The notes below the pieces were generated by a model. It was not told where the DNA came from. It searched no databases and worked only from the letters and a program-made list of their open reading frames with translations. From contig CALBGP010000013.1 of NCBI GenBank assembly GCA_937892845.1, forward strand, positions 62,001 to 126,000: a DNA stretch of 64,000 nt, in the 5' to 3' direction. The DNA is from an uncultured Eggerthellaceae bacterium. Lineage in GTDB: Bacteria; Actinomycetota; Coriobacteriia; Coriobacteriales; Eggerthellaceae. A program made the position numbers and the translations under genes. Numbering within the stretch: the stretch's first letter is position 1; the number at the start of each line of letters is the position of its first letter. Positions 1 through 8,211 of this stretch are shown here, piece by piece.

Positions 1-2
1 TC

Positions 3-236
3 AAGGGCTCTCGTAAGTCCACCCCGTTCGCTGCGCAGATGGCCGCTGAGCAGGCTGCGAAGACCGCTATGGAGCATGGTCTGCGCAAGGTCGCTGTCTT
101 CGTGAAGGGCCCCGGTTCGGGCCGCGAGACCGCCATCCGCTCTCTGCAGGCTGCCGGTCTGGAAGTTTCCAGCATCCAGGATTGCACCCCCATCCCGCAC
201 AACGGTTGCCGTCAGTGCAAGCGTCGTCGCGTGTAG
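3..236 (+). CDS. rpsK: 30S ribosomal protein S11, C-terminal part
   Basis: The gene runs in from before the window; the reading frame is open from base 3 to the TAG at 234-236, giving about 77 C-terminal residues. The tail reads KGPGSGRETAIRSL, then CTPIPHNGC and QCKRRRV, which is the conserved S11 C-terminus. S11 sits on the platform of the 30S subunit near the mRNA exit channel. It is followed 19 bases later by rpsD and then rpoA and rplQ, the usual bacterial order. Confidence 0.97.
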   Translation, partial: KGSRKSTPFAAQMAAEQAAKTAMEHGLRKVAVFVKGPGSGRETAIRSLQAAGLEVSSIQDCTPIPHNGCRQCKRRRV

Positions 237-255
237 TTAAGAAAGGATCACACTT

Positions 256-888
256 ATGGCACGTTATACTGGGGCGGACTGCCGCCTCTGCCGCCGCGAA
301 GGTTGCAAACTGTTCCTGAAGGGCGATCGCTGCTACACGGACAAGTGCGCCATGGAGCGCCAGCATCGTCAGCAGCCTCCGGGCGAAGCCGGTTACAAGC
401 GCGTCAAGGAATCTGAGTACCGTCTGCAGCTGCGCGAGAAGCAGAAGACCAAGCGCATCTACGGTCTGCTTGAGAAGCAGTTCCGCGGTTACTACGAGCT
501 GGCTAACCGTCAGCAGGGCATCACCGGCGAGAACCTCCTTCGCATCCTTGAGAGCCGTCTGGACAACGTCGTGTACCGTCTTGGCTTCGCCAAGTCCCGC
601 GACGAGGCCCGTCAGCAGGTTCGTCATGGCCACATCACCGTCAACGGCAAGCGCGTCGACATTCCGTCCTTCCGCGTTCGTCCCGGCGACCTGGTGGCCG
701 TTGCCCCCAAGGCTAAGGACCTGCTGGTGATCAAGAGCGCCCTCGTTTCCAGCGAGCGCGTCTCCGTTCCCGCATGGCTCGAAGTCGACATCGAGAAGCT
801 CCAGGGTTCCGTCCTGTCGCTTCCCAACCGCGATCAGATCGATCTGGACATCCGCGAGCAGCTCATCGTCGAACTTTACTCGAAATAA
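256..888 (+). CDS. rpsD: 30S ribosomal protein S4
   Basis: This 210-residue protein is a primary 16S rRNA-binding protein that nucleates 30S assembly and in many bacteria represses its own operon. The N-terminus has cysteines at 9, 12, 17, 26 and 31; positions 9, 12, 26 and 31 match the zinc-binding form of S4 rather than the zinc-free paralogue. The central S4 RNA-binding domain is clear around residues 95-155 (ESRLDNVVYRLGFA, then GHITVNGKRVDIPSF). A GAAAGGA ribosome site precedes the ATG. It lies between rpsK and rpoA. Confidence 0.98.
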   Translation: MARYTGADCRLCRREGCKLFLKGDRCYTDKCAMERQHRQQPPGEAGYKRVKESEYRLQLREKQKTKRIYGLLEKQFRGYYELANRQQGITGENLLRILESRLDNVVYRLGFAKSRDEARQQVRHGHITVNGKRVDIPSFRVRPGDLVAVAPKAKDLLVIKSALVSSERVSVPAWLEVDIEKLQGSVLSLPNRDQIDLDIREQLIVELYSK

Positions 889-920
889 CGAACCGCGGCT
901 GATTAGGAGGCTTACACACT

Positions 921-1871
921 ATGACAGAGTTCATGAGGCCAACCGTCACGACGGAGGAAGTGAACGATACCGTCGCCCGTTTCGTTGTGGAGCCGCTCGA
1001 GCGTGGTTATGGTTATACGCTGGGCAATTGCATGCGCCGCGTTCTGCTCTCGTCTCTGGATGGCGCTAAAGCCACCGCCATCCAGATCGAGGGTGTTCAG
1101 CACGAGTTCACCACGGCCGAAGGCGTCATCGAGGACGTGACCAACATCGTCCTCAACGTCAAAGGCCTGGTCTTCTCGGCACTTTCCGATGATGTGACTG
1201 AGGCGACCGCCACGGTGTCCATCGATGGCCCGTGCACGGTTACCGGCGCCGACCTCCAGGTTCCGACCGAATTCACACTCATCAACCCCGAGCACGTCAT
1301 CGCCACCGTGGCTGATGGCGGCACGCTGAACATGAGCATCCGCATCGGCGTGGGCCGCGGGTACGTTTCGGCTGAGCACAACAAGCGCACCGAAGATCCC
1401 ATCGGCATCATCCATGTGGACAGCCTGTTCTCTCCCGTGCGCCGTTGCGCCCTCGCCGTCAGCGACACCCGCGTCGGCCAGCGCACCGACTATGACAAGT
1501 TGGTTCTCGAAGTTGAGACCGATGGCTCCGTCACCCCGAATGAGGCGATGTGCCGCGCGGCCAACATCATCAACCAGCACATGAGCGCATTTTTGATGCT
1601 TGCTGACATTGCGGACGAGGAAGAGGGCGAAATTCCCTCCATCTTCGCTCCCGAGGGTCAGGAGGTCAATGCGGAGCTTGACAAGCAGATCGAGGATCTG
1701 GATCTTTCCGTCCGTTCCTACAACTGCCTGAAGCGCGCCGGTATCCACTCCGTGCGCCAGCTGGTCGAGTTCAGCGAGAACGACCTGCTCAACATCCGTA
1801 ACTTTGGTGCGAAGTCCATCGAAGAGGTCAAAGACAAGCTGATCTCCATGGACCTCAATTTGAAGCAATAG
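921..1871 (+). CDS. rpoA: DNA-directed RNA polymerase alpha subunit
   Basis: This 316-residue subunit dimerises to start assembly of RNA polymerase and contacts UP elements and activators. The N-terminal domain shows FVVEPLERGYGYTLGN near residue 20 and the GVQHEF loop. After an acidic linker (DEEEGEIPS) the C-terminal domain carries SYNCLKRAGIHSVRQL and IRNFGAKSIEEV, the helix-hairpin-helix DNA-contact region. GGAGG lies eight bases before the ATG. It is ten bases upstream of rplQ and clearly co-transcribed. Confidence 0.98.
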   Translation: MTEFMRPTVTTEEVNDTVARFVVEPLERGYGYTLGNCMRRVLLSSLDGAKATAIQIEGVQHEFTTAEGVIEDVTNIVLNVKGLVFSALSDDVTEATATVSIDGPCTVTGADLQVPTEFTLINPEHVIATVADGGTLNMSIRIGVGRGYVSAEHNKRTEDPIGIIHVDSLFSPVRRCALAVSDTRVGQRTDYDKLVLEVETDGSVTPNEAMCRAANIINQHMSAFLMLADIADEEEGEIPSIFAPEGQEVNAELDKQIEDLDLSVRSYNCLKRAGIHSVRQLVEFSENDLLNIRNFGAKSIEEVKDKLISMDLNLKQ

Positions 1872-1881
1872 GAGATACACG

Positions 1882-2409
1882 ATGAGGCATTACAAGAAAG
1901 GCCGTAAGCTGGGAACCGACGCCAGCCATACCAGGGCCATGAAGAAGTCCTTGGTCAGCGCCCTGTTCCTCAACGACCGCATTAAGACCGTTGAGGCTCG
2001 CGCCAAGGAAATCCGCCCCGATGTCGACAAGATCATCACCTGGGCGAAGAAGGGCGACCTGCATTCCCGCCGTCTTGCCATCGCTGCTCTCGGCGGTGAC
2101 AAGGAACTGGTTCGCGAGATCTTCGAGAAGGTCGCGCAGGGCATGTTCGCCGATCGTCAGGGCGGTTACACCCGCATCCTGAAGCTGGGCACCCGTAAGG
2201 GTGACAATGCATCCATGGTCATCATGGAGCTCGTCACCGAGCCCGTTGCTGCCAAGGAAGCTGCTGCCGAGCCTGCCAAGAAGGCAGAGCCCAAGAAGGC
2301 CGCCAAGAAGGCTGAAGAGGCTCCTGCTGCCGAGGAAGCTCCCGCTGAGGAAGCTGCCGAAGAGGCTCCTGCTGCCGAGGAAGCCGCAGAGGAGAAGAAG
2401 GCTGAATAG
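1882..2409 (+). CDS. rplQ: 50S ribosomal protein L17 with Ala/Glu/Lys-rich C-terminal extension
   Basis: The first 120 residues are standard L17 (MRHYKKGRKLGTDASHTRAM), a large-subunit protein near the exit tunnel. The usual bacterial length is 115-130 residues; here a tail of roughly 50 residues follows, made almost only of Ala, Glu, Lys and Pro. Similar low-complexity tails occur on some actinobacterial ribosomal proteins, and their role is not known. It is the last gene of the operon; a hairpin with a T-tract follows at 2432-2464. Confidence 0.97.
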   Translation: MRHYKKGRKLGTDASHTRAMKKSLVSALFLNDRIKTVEARAKEIRPDVDKIITWAKKGDLHSRRLAIAALGGDKELVREIFEKVAQGMFADRQGGYTRILKLGTRKGDNASMVIMELVTEPVAAKEAAAEPAKKAEPKKAAKKAEEAPAAEEAPAEEAAEEAPAAEEAAEEKKAE

Positions 2410-2431
2410 TCTTCGGATTCCGAAAACTTTC

Positions 2432-2464
2432 AGAGGACGTCGAAAGGCGTCCTCTTTTGCTTTT
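2432..2464 (+). terminator. Rho-independent terminator of the ribosomal operon
   Basis: AGAGGACG (2432-2439) pairs perfectly with CGTCCTCT (2448-2455) and is followed by TTTTGCTTTT. It closes rpsK-rpsD-rpoA-rplQ. Confidence 0.9.
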
Positions 2465-2561
2465 CAGCCTGATTACGAAGTTCAAGAGACGGCACGTACG
2501 GGTATATACTGAAGGCCGAACATCCTGAAGGGATGCCTGTGGGCTACGAGAGGAGTTTGCC

Positions 2562-2900
2562 ATGGGTGAGGTCGCTGAATTCATCAATGAGGCAATCGAT
2601 AAGGCACAGGCTTTCGCTGGACATGCGAAAGATGCCGCCGATAAGGTCATCGACGAAATGCAGGCCCAGGCTCCTGCGGTTTTGGAGGAAGCTCGCAGCA
2701 CTACCGAAGAATTGCTCAAGCGTGCTCATGACAATGCGCCGGGCTTGGTTGAAGACGCCAAGGCTGCCACCATCAAGGCCATGGATGCTGCGGTTGAGAT
2801 CGCCGATAAGGCCGGTGAAGCAACGAAGGAAGTTGTTCTCAAAGCCGAGGACGTTACCAAAGCTGCTGTTGAGAACCTCAAAAAGAGAGATGGCGAATAG
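2562..2900 (+). CDS. Small Ala-rich amphipathic-helix protein, function unknown
   Basis: I do not recognise a named family. The 112 residues have no signal peptide or membrane segment and almost no helix breakers. Ala, Glu, Asp and Lys recur in 11-residue-like spacing (AGHAKDAADKVIDEM, AVEIADKAGEATKEVV), as in LEA-like, phasin-like or apolipoprotein-like surface-binding proteins. The start is chosen for GAGGAG before the ATG; a longer frame on the same strand is a shadow. A TATACT at 2505-2510 is a possible own promoter. It occupies the place between rplQ and ecfT where many Gram-positives carry the two EcfA ATPase genes. Confidence 0.75.
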   Translation: MGEVAEFINEAIDKAQAFAGHAKDAADKVIDEMQAQAPAVLEEARSTTEELLKRAHDNAPGLVEDAKAATIKAMDAAVEIADKAGEATKEVVLKAEDVTKAAVENLKKRDGE

Positions 2901-2966
2901 TCTGCCGTCCAAGGTGCAGATAATCTGATTACCTTTTCGAGGGGGCGCCGTGGCGTCCCCTTCATC

Positions 2967-2972
2967 TATACT
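2967..2972 (+). promoter_or_regulatory. -10 box of a probably leaderless ecfT transcript
   Basis: TATACT ends exactly six bases before the ATG at 2979, so transcription would start at the A of the start codon. No Shine-Dalgarno sequence lies upstream of that ATG. A GC-rich hairpin (2941-2960) just before it may end the upstream transcript. Confidence 0.55.
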
Positions 2973-2978
2973 GCGCTT

Positions 2979-3725
2979 ATGCGAAACCCACTCCGACAAC
3001 AGAATGCCAATGCGCGGCGTGTCGCCGAGCAAGGCTGCGTCAAGCCTGATGCCCGTATCGCCCTGACGGCGGTGCTGGTATATTCAGTCGCGCTCTTTTG
3101 GGTTGACGGATGGGCCTGGTTGGCCGTTTTGGCGGTTGTGCTCGTGGCGTTCGCTGCTTTGTTGAGGCCTCCGATGCGCACCATTCTCATCGGGTTGGTG
3201 CCGCTGTACCTCATTTTGGGATTTACGGTCATAGCCCATATTCCCCAGGGACTCACCGTTGGGTTGTTCTTCGCTTTAAGGATATTCCTGCTTGCAATTG
3301 CAACCCTGATGGTTGCGTTTGCATATGATGATGCCCGTCTGGTCAGGGCAATTTCGTCCATGCTCTCACCGCTTCGCGCGCTGCATGTGCCCACCGATGA
3401 TGTTGCGACCATGTTCTCCATTGCGCTGCGATTCATTCCCGCGAGCCTTGATGAGATCGCTCGTGTCCAGACCGCTCAGATGTCTCGCGGGGCTCGTTTT
3501 GAGCAGGGCGGTATAGCGGATCGCGTCAAATGCTGGTCGATGGTGCTCATTCCTGTGATCGTGGGGATGTTCCGCCGTGCCGAAACCCTTGCGTGCGCCA
3601 TGGATGCGCGGTGCTATTCGGGGGGAAAGCGAACCAGCCTGCATGCCGATGCGCTTCGCCCCATGGACTTCATTCTGCTTGCCATCGGCGTAACGGTATG
3701 CGTCGGTACGGCTGTGCTGGCATAG
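2979..3725 (+). CDS. ecfT: Energy-coupling factor transporter transmembrane protein EcfT (CbiQ family)
   Basis: EcfT is the membrane scaffold that couples two EcfA ATPases to substrate-capturing S proteins for vitamin or metal uptake. Several hydrophobic helices lie in the first 110 residues and one at the C-terminus. The signature coupling helices are present: SLDEIARVQTAQMSRGARF around residue 152 and ETLACAMDARCYSGGKRTS near 202, each with the Ala-Arg-Gly/Ala-Arg-Cys core that contacts the ATPases. The ATPase genes normally placed between rplQ and ecfT are absent from this window. Confidence 0.88.
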   Translation: MRNPLRQQNANARRVAEQGCVKPDARIALTAVLVYSVALFWVDGWAWLAVLAVVLVAFAALLRPPMRTILIGLVPLYLILGFTVIAHIPQGLTVGLFFALRIFLLAIATLMVAFAYDDARLVRAISSMLSPLRALHVPTDDVATMFSIALRFIPASLDEIARVQTAQMSRGARFEQGGIADRVKCWSMVLIPVIVGMFRRAETLACAMDARCYSGGKRTSLHADALRPMDFILLAIGVTVCVGTAVLA

Positions 3726-3740
3726 TTTCAACACGGAACC

Positions 3741-3749
3741 TGTTACAAT
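3741..3749 (+). promoter_or_regulatory. Extended -10 promoter of eno
   Basis: The sequence TG-T-TACAAT lies 41 bases before the eno start codon. No good -35 is visible, as expected for an extended -10 promoter. Confidence 0.6.
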
Positions 3750-3790
3750 CGGCATGTTTGGAATCCGAGCTGCTTAGGAGGCTTATTCAC

Positions 3791-5083
3791 ATGAGCATCA
3801 TCTATGATGTCTACGGCCGTGAGGTGCTTGATTCGCGCGGCAATCCTACCGTTGAAGTCGAGGTCCTTCTTGATGACGGGTCCTTCGGCCGCGCAATGGT
3901 TCCCTCTGGTGCTTCTACCGGCGCGTTCGAGGCTGTTGAGCTTCGTGACGGTGACAAAGGCCGTTATCTGGGCAAAGGCGTCCAGCAGGCCGTGTCCCAC
4001 GTCAACGAGGAGATTGCCGACGCTTTGGTGGGCATGGATGCAGAAGATCAGCGCGGTATCGATGCTGAGATGATCGAACTGGATGGGACCGACAACAAAG
4101 GCAAATTCGGTGCGAACGCCATCCTGGGAGCTTCGCTTGCCGTTGCCCGTGCAGCCGCGGAATCCTCCGCTCTGCCTCTCTACAAGTACGTGGGCGGTGT
4201 GAATGCCAACCTGCTGCCCACTCCCATGATGAACATCCTCAACGGCGGCGCGCATGCCGATAACAACGTTGACTTCCAGGAGTTCATGATCATGCCGGTG
4301 GGTGCACCCACGTTCGCGGAGGCCCTGCGTTGGTGCGCGGAAATCTACCATACGCTCAAGAAGGTCCTGCATGACGCCGGTCTTGGCGGCGGCGTGGGCG
4401 ACGAAGGCGGTTTCGCCCCCAACCTGCAGAGCAATGAAGAGCCCCTGAAGTACATCGTGGAAGCATGCGAGAAGGCGGGATACAAGCCGGGCGTGGATAT
4501 CATGTTCGCCATGGACCCCGCTTCCACCGAGTACTACAACGCTGAAACCGGCAAGTACGTGCTCGCAGGCGAAGGCGTTGAATACACCAGCGCCGAGATG
4601 GTTGACTACTGGGAGAAGCTTGTCGACAAATACCCCATCATCTCCATCGAGGATGGTATGGCCGAAGAGGACTGGGATGGTTGGAAGATGCTCACCGAGC
4701 GCATCGGCGACCGTGTTCAGCTGGTTGGCGACGATCTTTTCGTCACCAATTCCAAGCGTCTTGCCAAGGGCATTGAGCTCGGCGTGGCCAACGCTATCCT
4801 CATCAAGGTCAATCAGATCGGCAGCTTGACCGAGACGCTGGAAGCCATTCAAATGGCCAAGCAGGCGGGATACGCTTGCATCATCAGCCATCGATCCGGC
4901 GAAACCGAGGATACCACCATTGCGGATCTTTCGGTTGCCACCAATGCCGGCCAGATCAAGACGGGCGCACCTTGCCGCAGCGACCGCATTGCGAAATACA
5001 ATCAGCTCATCCGTATCGAAGAGGAACTGGACGCTTCCGCCGAATACGCTGGATGGAAGGCGTTCTACAACATCAATCGCTAA
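3791..5083 (+). CDS. eno: Enolase (phosphopyruvate hydratase)
   Basis: Enolase converts 2-phosphoglycerate to phosphoenolpyruvate in glycolysis and is also a degradosome partner in several bacteria. The 430-residue length is typical. Visible motifs are YGREVLDSRGNPTVEVEV at the N-terminus, PSGASTG of the mobile loop, SIEDGMAEEDW and GDDLFVTN (Mg2+ ligands), LIKVNQIGSLTET with the catalytic Lys, and the signature ISHRSGETEDTTIADL. The ATG at 3791 is chosen for TAGGAGG at 3775-3781; a longer open frame upstream overlaps ecfT and has no family similarity. A strong terminator follows. Confidence 0.98.
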   Translation: MSIIYDVYGREVLDSRGNPTVEVEVLLDDGSFGRAMVPSGASTGAFEAVELRDGDKGRYLGKGVQQAVSHVNEEIADALVGMDAEDQRGIDAEMIELDGTDNKGKFGANAILGASLAVARAAAESSALPLYKYVGGVNANLLPTPMMNILNGGAHADNNVDFQEFMIMPVGAPTFAEALRWCAEIYHTLKKVLHDAGLGGGVGDEGGFAPNLQSNEEPLKYIVEACEKAGYKPGVDIMFAMDPASTEYYNAETGKYVLAGEGVEYTSAEMVDYWEKLVDKYPIISIEDGMAEEDWDGWKMLTERIGDRVQLVGDDLFVTNSKRLAKGIELGVANAILIKVNQIGSLTETLEAIQMAKQAGYACIISHRSGETEDTTIADLSVATNAGQIKTGAPCRSDRIAKYNQLIRIEEELDASAEYAGWKAFYNINR

Positions 5084-5141
5084 GTGCGAGTTTGAGATTC
5101 TGCGCAACGCGCAGTGCGGGTTGCGAAGTGAATACAGGAAA

Positions 5142-5175
5142 GAGGCGGGCCTTTGCGGCCCGTCTCTTACTGTTT
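5142..5175 (+). terminator. Rho-independent terminator after eno
   Basis: GAGGCGGGCC (5142-5151) pairs with GGCCCGTCTC (5157-5166) over ten base pairs with one G-U pair, followed by a T-rich run. The gap from 5084 to 5447 otherwise holds the dyad at 5233-5258 and AT-richer leader sequence. Confidence 0.85.
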
Positions 5176-5232
5176 GTGGCCTGGAGCCCGGATGTCTGAA
5201 ACGCCACGCATCCGAGCGTGCCCATGAGTGAG

Positions 5233-5258
5233 TGCATAATAGGGCCATTGATTATGCA
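5233..5258. promoter_or_regulatory. Perfect inverted repeat upstream of arcD-like gene, operator candidate
   Basis: TGCATAAT (5233-5240) and ATTATGCA (5251-5258) are perfect eight-base arms around a ten-base spacer. The TGnATA half-site and N10 spacing resemble the dyad over the argR promoter (59611-59640), so ArgR is a plausible ligand, but the arms are two bases shorter. The -10 of arcD is not obvious. Confidence 0.5.
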
Positions 5259-5447
5259 TGGAGGTAGCTGCTGAACAGGGACAGAATGAAAAAAGTGTCA
5301 ATAGAACTGCATAAAACAGCCGCAAAATCGGAAAGAATATGCAGGAAAACTAAAATTCAAGCGAGAATGTACTCATGAGGGAGTATGCTAAGCAGGTGCA
5401 TACCGCGCCAATGGGAGCGCGGATCCATCTGAAAGGGGAAGCAGGTT

Positions 5448-6917
5448 ATGTCTAAACTTGCTCAAAGCGGCGGAGGGAAGATCAATGATCCCGACGGCCT
5501 CTCGCTGCCTCATCTGATCGCTGCAGTCATCACGGCCGTCATCGGCGGCGGTGTGTTCACCATGGCGGGCGATATGGCCGCTACCGGGGCGAATACAGGC
5601 GCCGTGCTGATCGGTTGGGTCGTATGCGGTATCGGCGTGTTCTGCCTCATGATGTGCTTCTACGCGCTCAATAAGTTCAAGCCTGATCTGACGGGCGGCA
5701 TCTATTCGTATGCTCGTGCAGGATTCGGCGAGTTCATGGGATTCATCTCGGCGTACGGCTACTGGATCAGCGCGTTGCTTGCCACAGTCTCCTATACCAC
5801 GCTTCTGTTCGCCAGCCTTTCGTTCTTCTTCCCGGTGTTCGGCGAAGGCAACAATCTCCCTTCGGTGATCGGTGCCTCCATCATCGTATGGATCTGCTGG
5901 TTTTTGGTGACGCGCGGCATGAAAGAGGTCGGCGCCATCAATTTCATCACCACGGTTGCCAAGCTGGTCCCGCTGTTCGTGGCTATCGTGGCAATCCTGT
6001 TCTCCATGCATTTCAACCCTGCCATCTTCATGGAGAACTTCTGGGGTGAACCTGACGGACCCAGCCTGTGGGATCAAATCGTGGGAACCGTAGGCGTGTC
6101 AATCTGGATCTTCTTGGGCATCGAGGGTGCTGTGGCCATTTCCGGCCGTGCGAAGTACAGCAAGGATGTAGGCCGTGCAACGGTGATTGCATTCGTTGGC
6201 ATCCTCGCCATCTACCTCATGGTCTCCATCCTGTCCATGGGCGTTATGCCCCGTGCGGAATTGGCCGCACTTCCCAATCCCTCCATGGCCGGCGTCCTGG
6301 AGGCTGTCGTGGGCCCGTGGGGCGCTGCCCTGGTGAGTCTGGGTGTTGTGCTGTCGCTTTTGGGAGCCATGCTTGGCTATACCATCATCTCTTCCGAGTG
6401 CCCGCATGAGGCGGCGGAGCAGGGTGTGTTCCCGAAGTCCTTCGCCAAGAAGAACAAGAAGGGTGCGCCTATCGTCACGCTGACCATCACCTGCCTTATC
6501 GTGCAGATGTTCCTGGTCATCATCCTGTTCAGCGAGCAGACCTACCAGTTCTTCTACGGCGTGTCGGTCTCCATGATTTTGATTCCGTACTTCTTCAGCA
6601 CGATGTACTTCGTCACCATAGCCTTCAAGCGCGATGGACTTGAAGGGGTCAGCACGGTGAAACGCTGGTTCTACCGCGTAGTGAGCCTTGTCGGTTTCTT
6701 CTACAGCATCTTCTTGGTGTACGCGGGCGGCCTGACCGGCCTGATGATCACCACCATTCTGTTCGCTCCCGGCATCCTGCTCTATATCATGGGCCAGAAG
6801 GAGCGCGGACAGGCCATTCTGCCTCGAACGGTGGACAAGGTTGTGGCAGTGGGCATCGTGGTCTTCTTCGTCATCTCCATCGTGCTCATTGCGACGGGGA
6901 CCATCTCCGTCATCTGA
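5448..6917 (+). CDS. arcD: APC-family amino acid antiporter, ArcD-type (arginine/ornithine)
   Basis: This 489-residue polytopic protein has about 12 membrane segments. It follows the ArcD branch of the basic amino acid/polyamine antiporter family closely: VIGGGVFTMAGDMA in the first helix, LTGGIYSYARAGFGEFMGF, SAYGYWISALLATVSY, FPVFGEGN, and ILSMGVMPRAELA. ArcD exchanges external arginine for ornithine to feed the arginine deiminase pathway, a major energy route in Eggerthellaceae. No arcA, arcB or arcC gene is adjacent, so related substrates remain possible. AAAGGGGAA precedes the ATG. A possible ArgR-type dyad lies about 190 bases upstream. Confidence 0.85.
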   Translation: MSKLAQSGGGKINDPDGLSLPHLIAAVITAVIGGGVFTMAGDMAATGANTGAVLIGWVVCGIGVFCLMMCFYALNKFKPDLTGGIYSYARAGFGEFMGFISAYGYWISALLATVSYTTLLFASLSFFFPVFGEGNNLPSVIGASIIVWICWFLVTRGMKEVGAINFITTVAKLVPLFVAIVAILFSMHFNPAIFMENFWGEPDGPSLWDQIVGTVGVSIWIFLGIEGAVAISGRAKYSKDVGRATVIAFVGILAIYLMVSILSMGVMPRAELAALPNPSMAGVLEAVVGPWGAALVSLGVVLSLLGAMLGYTIISSECPHEAAEQGVFPKSFAKKNKKGAPIVTLTITCLIVQMFLVIILFSEQTYQFFYGVSVSMILIPYFFSTMYFVTIAFKRDGLEGVSTVKRWFYRVVSLVGFFYSIFLVYAGGLTGLMITTILFAPGILLYIMGQKERGQAILPRTVDKVVAVGIVVFFVISIVLIATGTISVI

Positions 6918-6964
6918 TGGATGCCGCGGGAACCATCTTCTGCTAGCAAGTTGGCATGTACGGG

Positions 6965-6993
6965 AAAGGGAGGGTTTCGGCTCTCCCTTTTGT
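6965..6993 (+). terminator. Rho-independent terminator after arcD-like gene
   Basis: AAAGGGAG (6965-6972) and CTCCCTTT (6983-6990) form a perfect eight-base-pair stem with a T-rich 3' side. Confidence 0.8.
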
Positions 6994-7113
6994 GTTGTGG
7001 AATCGGCAATGCCATGGCCTGAGTCATGTGCAGAGCGTGGTAGCATATAGAACGCTTCAGCATTGAATCGAACCAAGCAAACACACCACCATGCATCTAG
7101 GAGCGCGCACCAT

Positions 7114-8211
7114 ATGGCACCTTCGGGCAACGTCATCTCTTTCGAGGACGCCAAACGCATAGCATCATCCAAATCTCCGGCTCGTCCTTCGGTCAAGACA
7201 TCGAAAAAGACGCAAGCCGTCCAGAAATCCCGCGAGCAGGCGAAGTCTGCCTCCAGGCCGTCGGCTAAAGCGTCGGCGAAGGCATCGGCGAAATCGACTG
7301 CAAAAACGACGGCGAAGAGGTCTTCGGCAAAATCAGCAACGCGCTCGAAGGCGAAGCAGGCCGTGGCTGCGAACACCGCAAGGCCTTCGGCTGCATCTTC
7401 GGCGAAGTCTCGCAAATCCGCTGCACCCGCGCGCAAGACGGCTGCGAAAATGCCCGCATGGATGTCGGAGCCGCCTGCGGATGAGGAGCGTTTGGCGAAA
7501 TACGCCATGGACGGCAACAAGCAGGATGATGCTGCCGATGCCGAAGAGATCGCACTGTCGCCTTCTGAATTGCGTCGCAAGAAGCGCGCCAAAGAGAAGG
7601 CCTCGCGTCAGTTCACCAAGCAATTCGGAAGCGATGACGCAGGATCCGGCGAGGCCGGCACGCGTGCTGCGGTGTATAAGGCCGAGATGGGCAAGGAGCA
7701 CAAGCGCGCGTTCGGGCAGATGGGCGGAGCCGCCCGATCGGGTGCAGCGAAGCTTGCAGGGGGCATATCCCGTAAAGCCGTGGAACCTGGACGCATGGGC
7801 GCTCCGCGTTTCGTGGTCTGGGGAAGCGTCGTCGTCTGCCTTCTGGCTGTGTGCGTGTTCATCTATCCGGCTGCCCAGCAGTATTACATCGAGATGCGCG
7901 ACCATGACAGGCTTCAGGCGGAATACGATGCCATAGCCGCCCGTAACGAAGCGATTCAGGGCGATGTGGATTACCTTGGCACCGATGAGGGCATGGAGGA
8001 TGCCGCCCGCAGTGAACTCGGATGGGTCCATGAGGGCGAGCAGACCGTAACGGTTGCCGGCTTGCCGGAAGAGACGCAGCAGGAATCGTCTAGCGAGAAG
8101 GTTCGCAAACAGGTGATTGCTGGAAGCATTCCCGCTCCTCAGACGTGGTACTCCGTCGTGCTCGATCCGTTTTTCGGCTATGAACCGGAAACGCAGGTGA
8201 AAATCTCATGA
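7114..8211 (+). CDS. Septum formation initiator family protein (FtsB/DivIC-like) with long basic N-terminus
   Basis: The C-terminal third has the FtsB/DivIC plan: one membrane helix (FVVWGSVVVCLLAVCVFIYP, residues about 231-250), then a short coiled coil outside the cell (RLQAEYDAIAARNEAIQGDV) and the region LGTDEGMEDAARSELGWV. These proteins belong to the FtsL/FtsB/FtsQ complex that activates septal wall synthesis. The first 230 residues are unusual: a long Lys/Ala/Ser-rich cytoplasmic region with repeats of KASAKAS and KTTAKRS type, likely disordered. The ATG at 7114 is chosen over an in-frame TTG at 7063 because AGGAG lies ten bases upstream. It overlaps the next gene by four bases. Confidence 0.82.
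   Translation: MAPSGNVISFEDAKRIASSKSPARPSVKTSKKTQAVQKSREQAKSASRPSAKASAKASAKSTAKTTAKRSSAKSATRSKAKQAVAANTARPSAASSAKSRKSAAPARKTAAKMPAWMSEPPADEERLAKYAMDGNKQDDAADAEEIALSPSELRRKKRAKEKASRQFTKQFGSDDAGSGEAGTRAAVYKAEMGKEHKRAFGQMGGAARSGAAKLAGGISRKAVEPGRMGAPRFVVWGSVVVCLLAVCVFIYPAAQQYYIEMRDHDRLQAEYDAIAARNEAIQGDVDYLGTDEGMEDAARSELGWVHEGEQTVTVAGLPEETQQESSSEKVRKQVIAGSIPAPQTWYSVVLDPFFGYEPETQVKIS

Noticed and set aside
2533..2928. 131-residue frame overlapping the small helical protein gene
   Set aside because: The alternative frame at 2562-2900 has a proper GAGGAG site and a coherent amphipathic composition; this one is Arg/Pro-rich noise.
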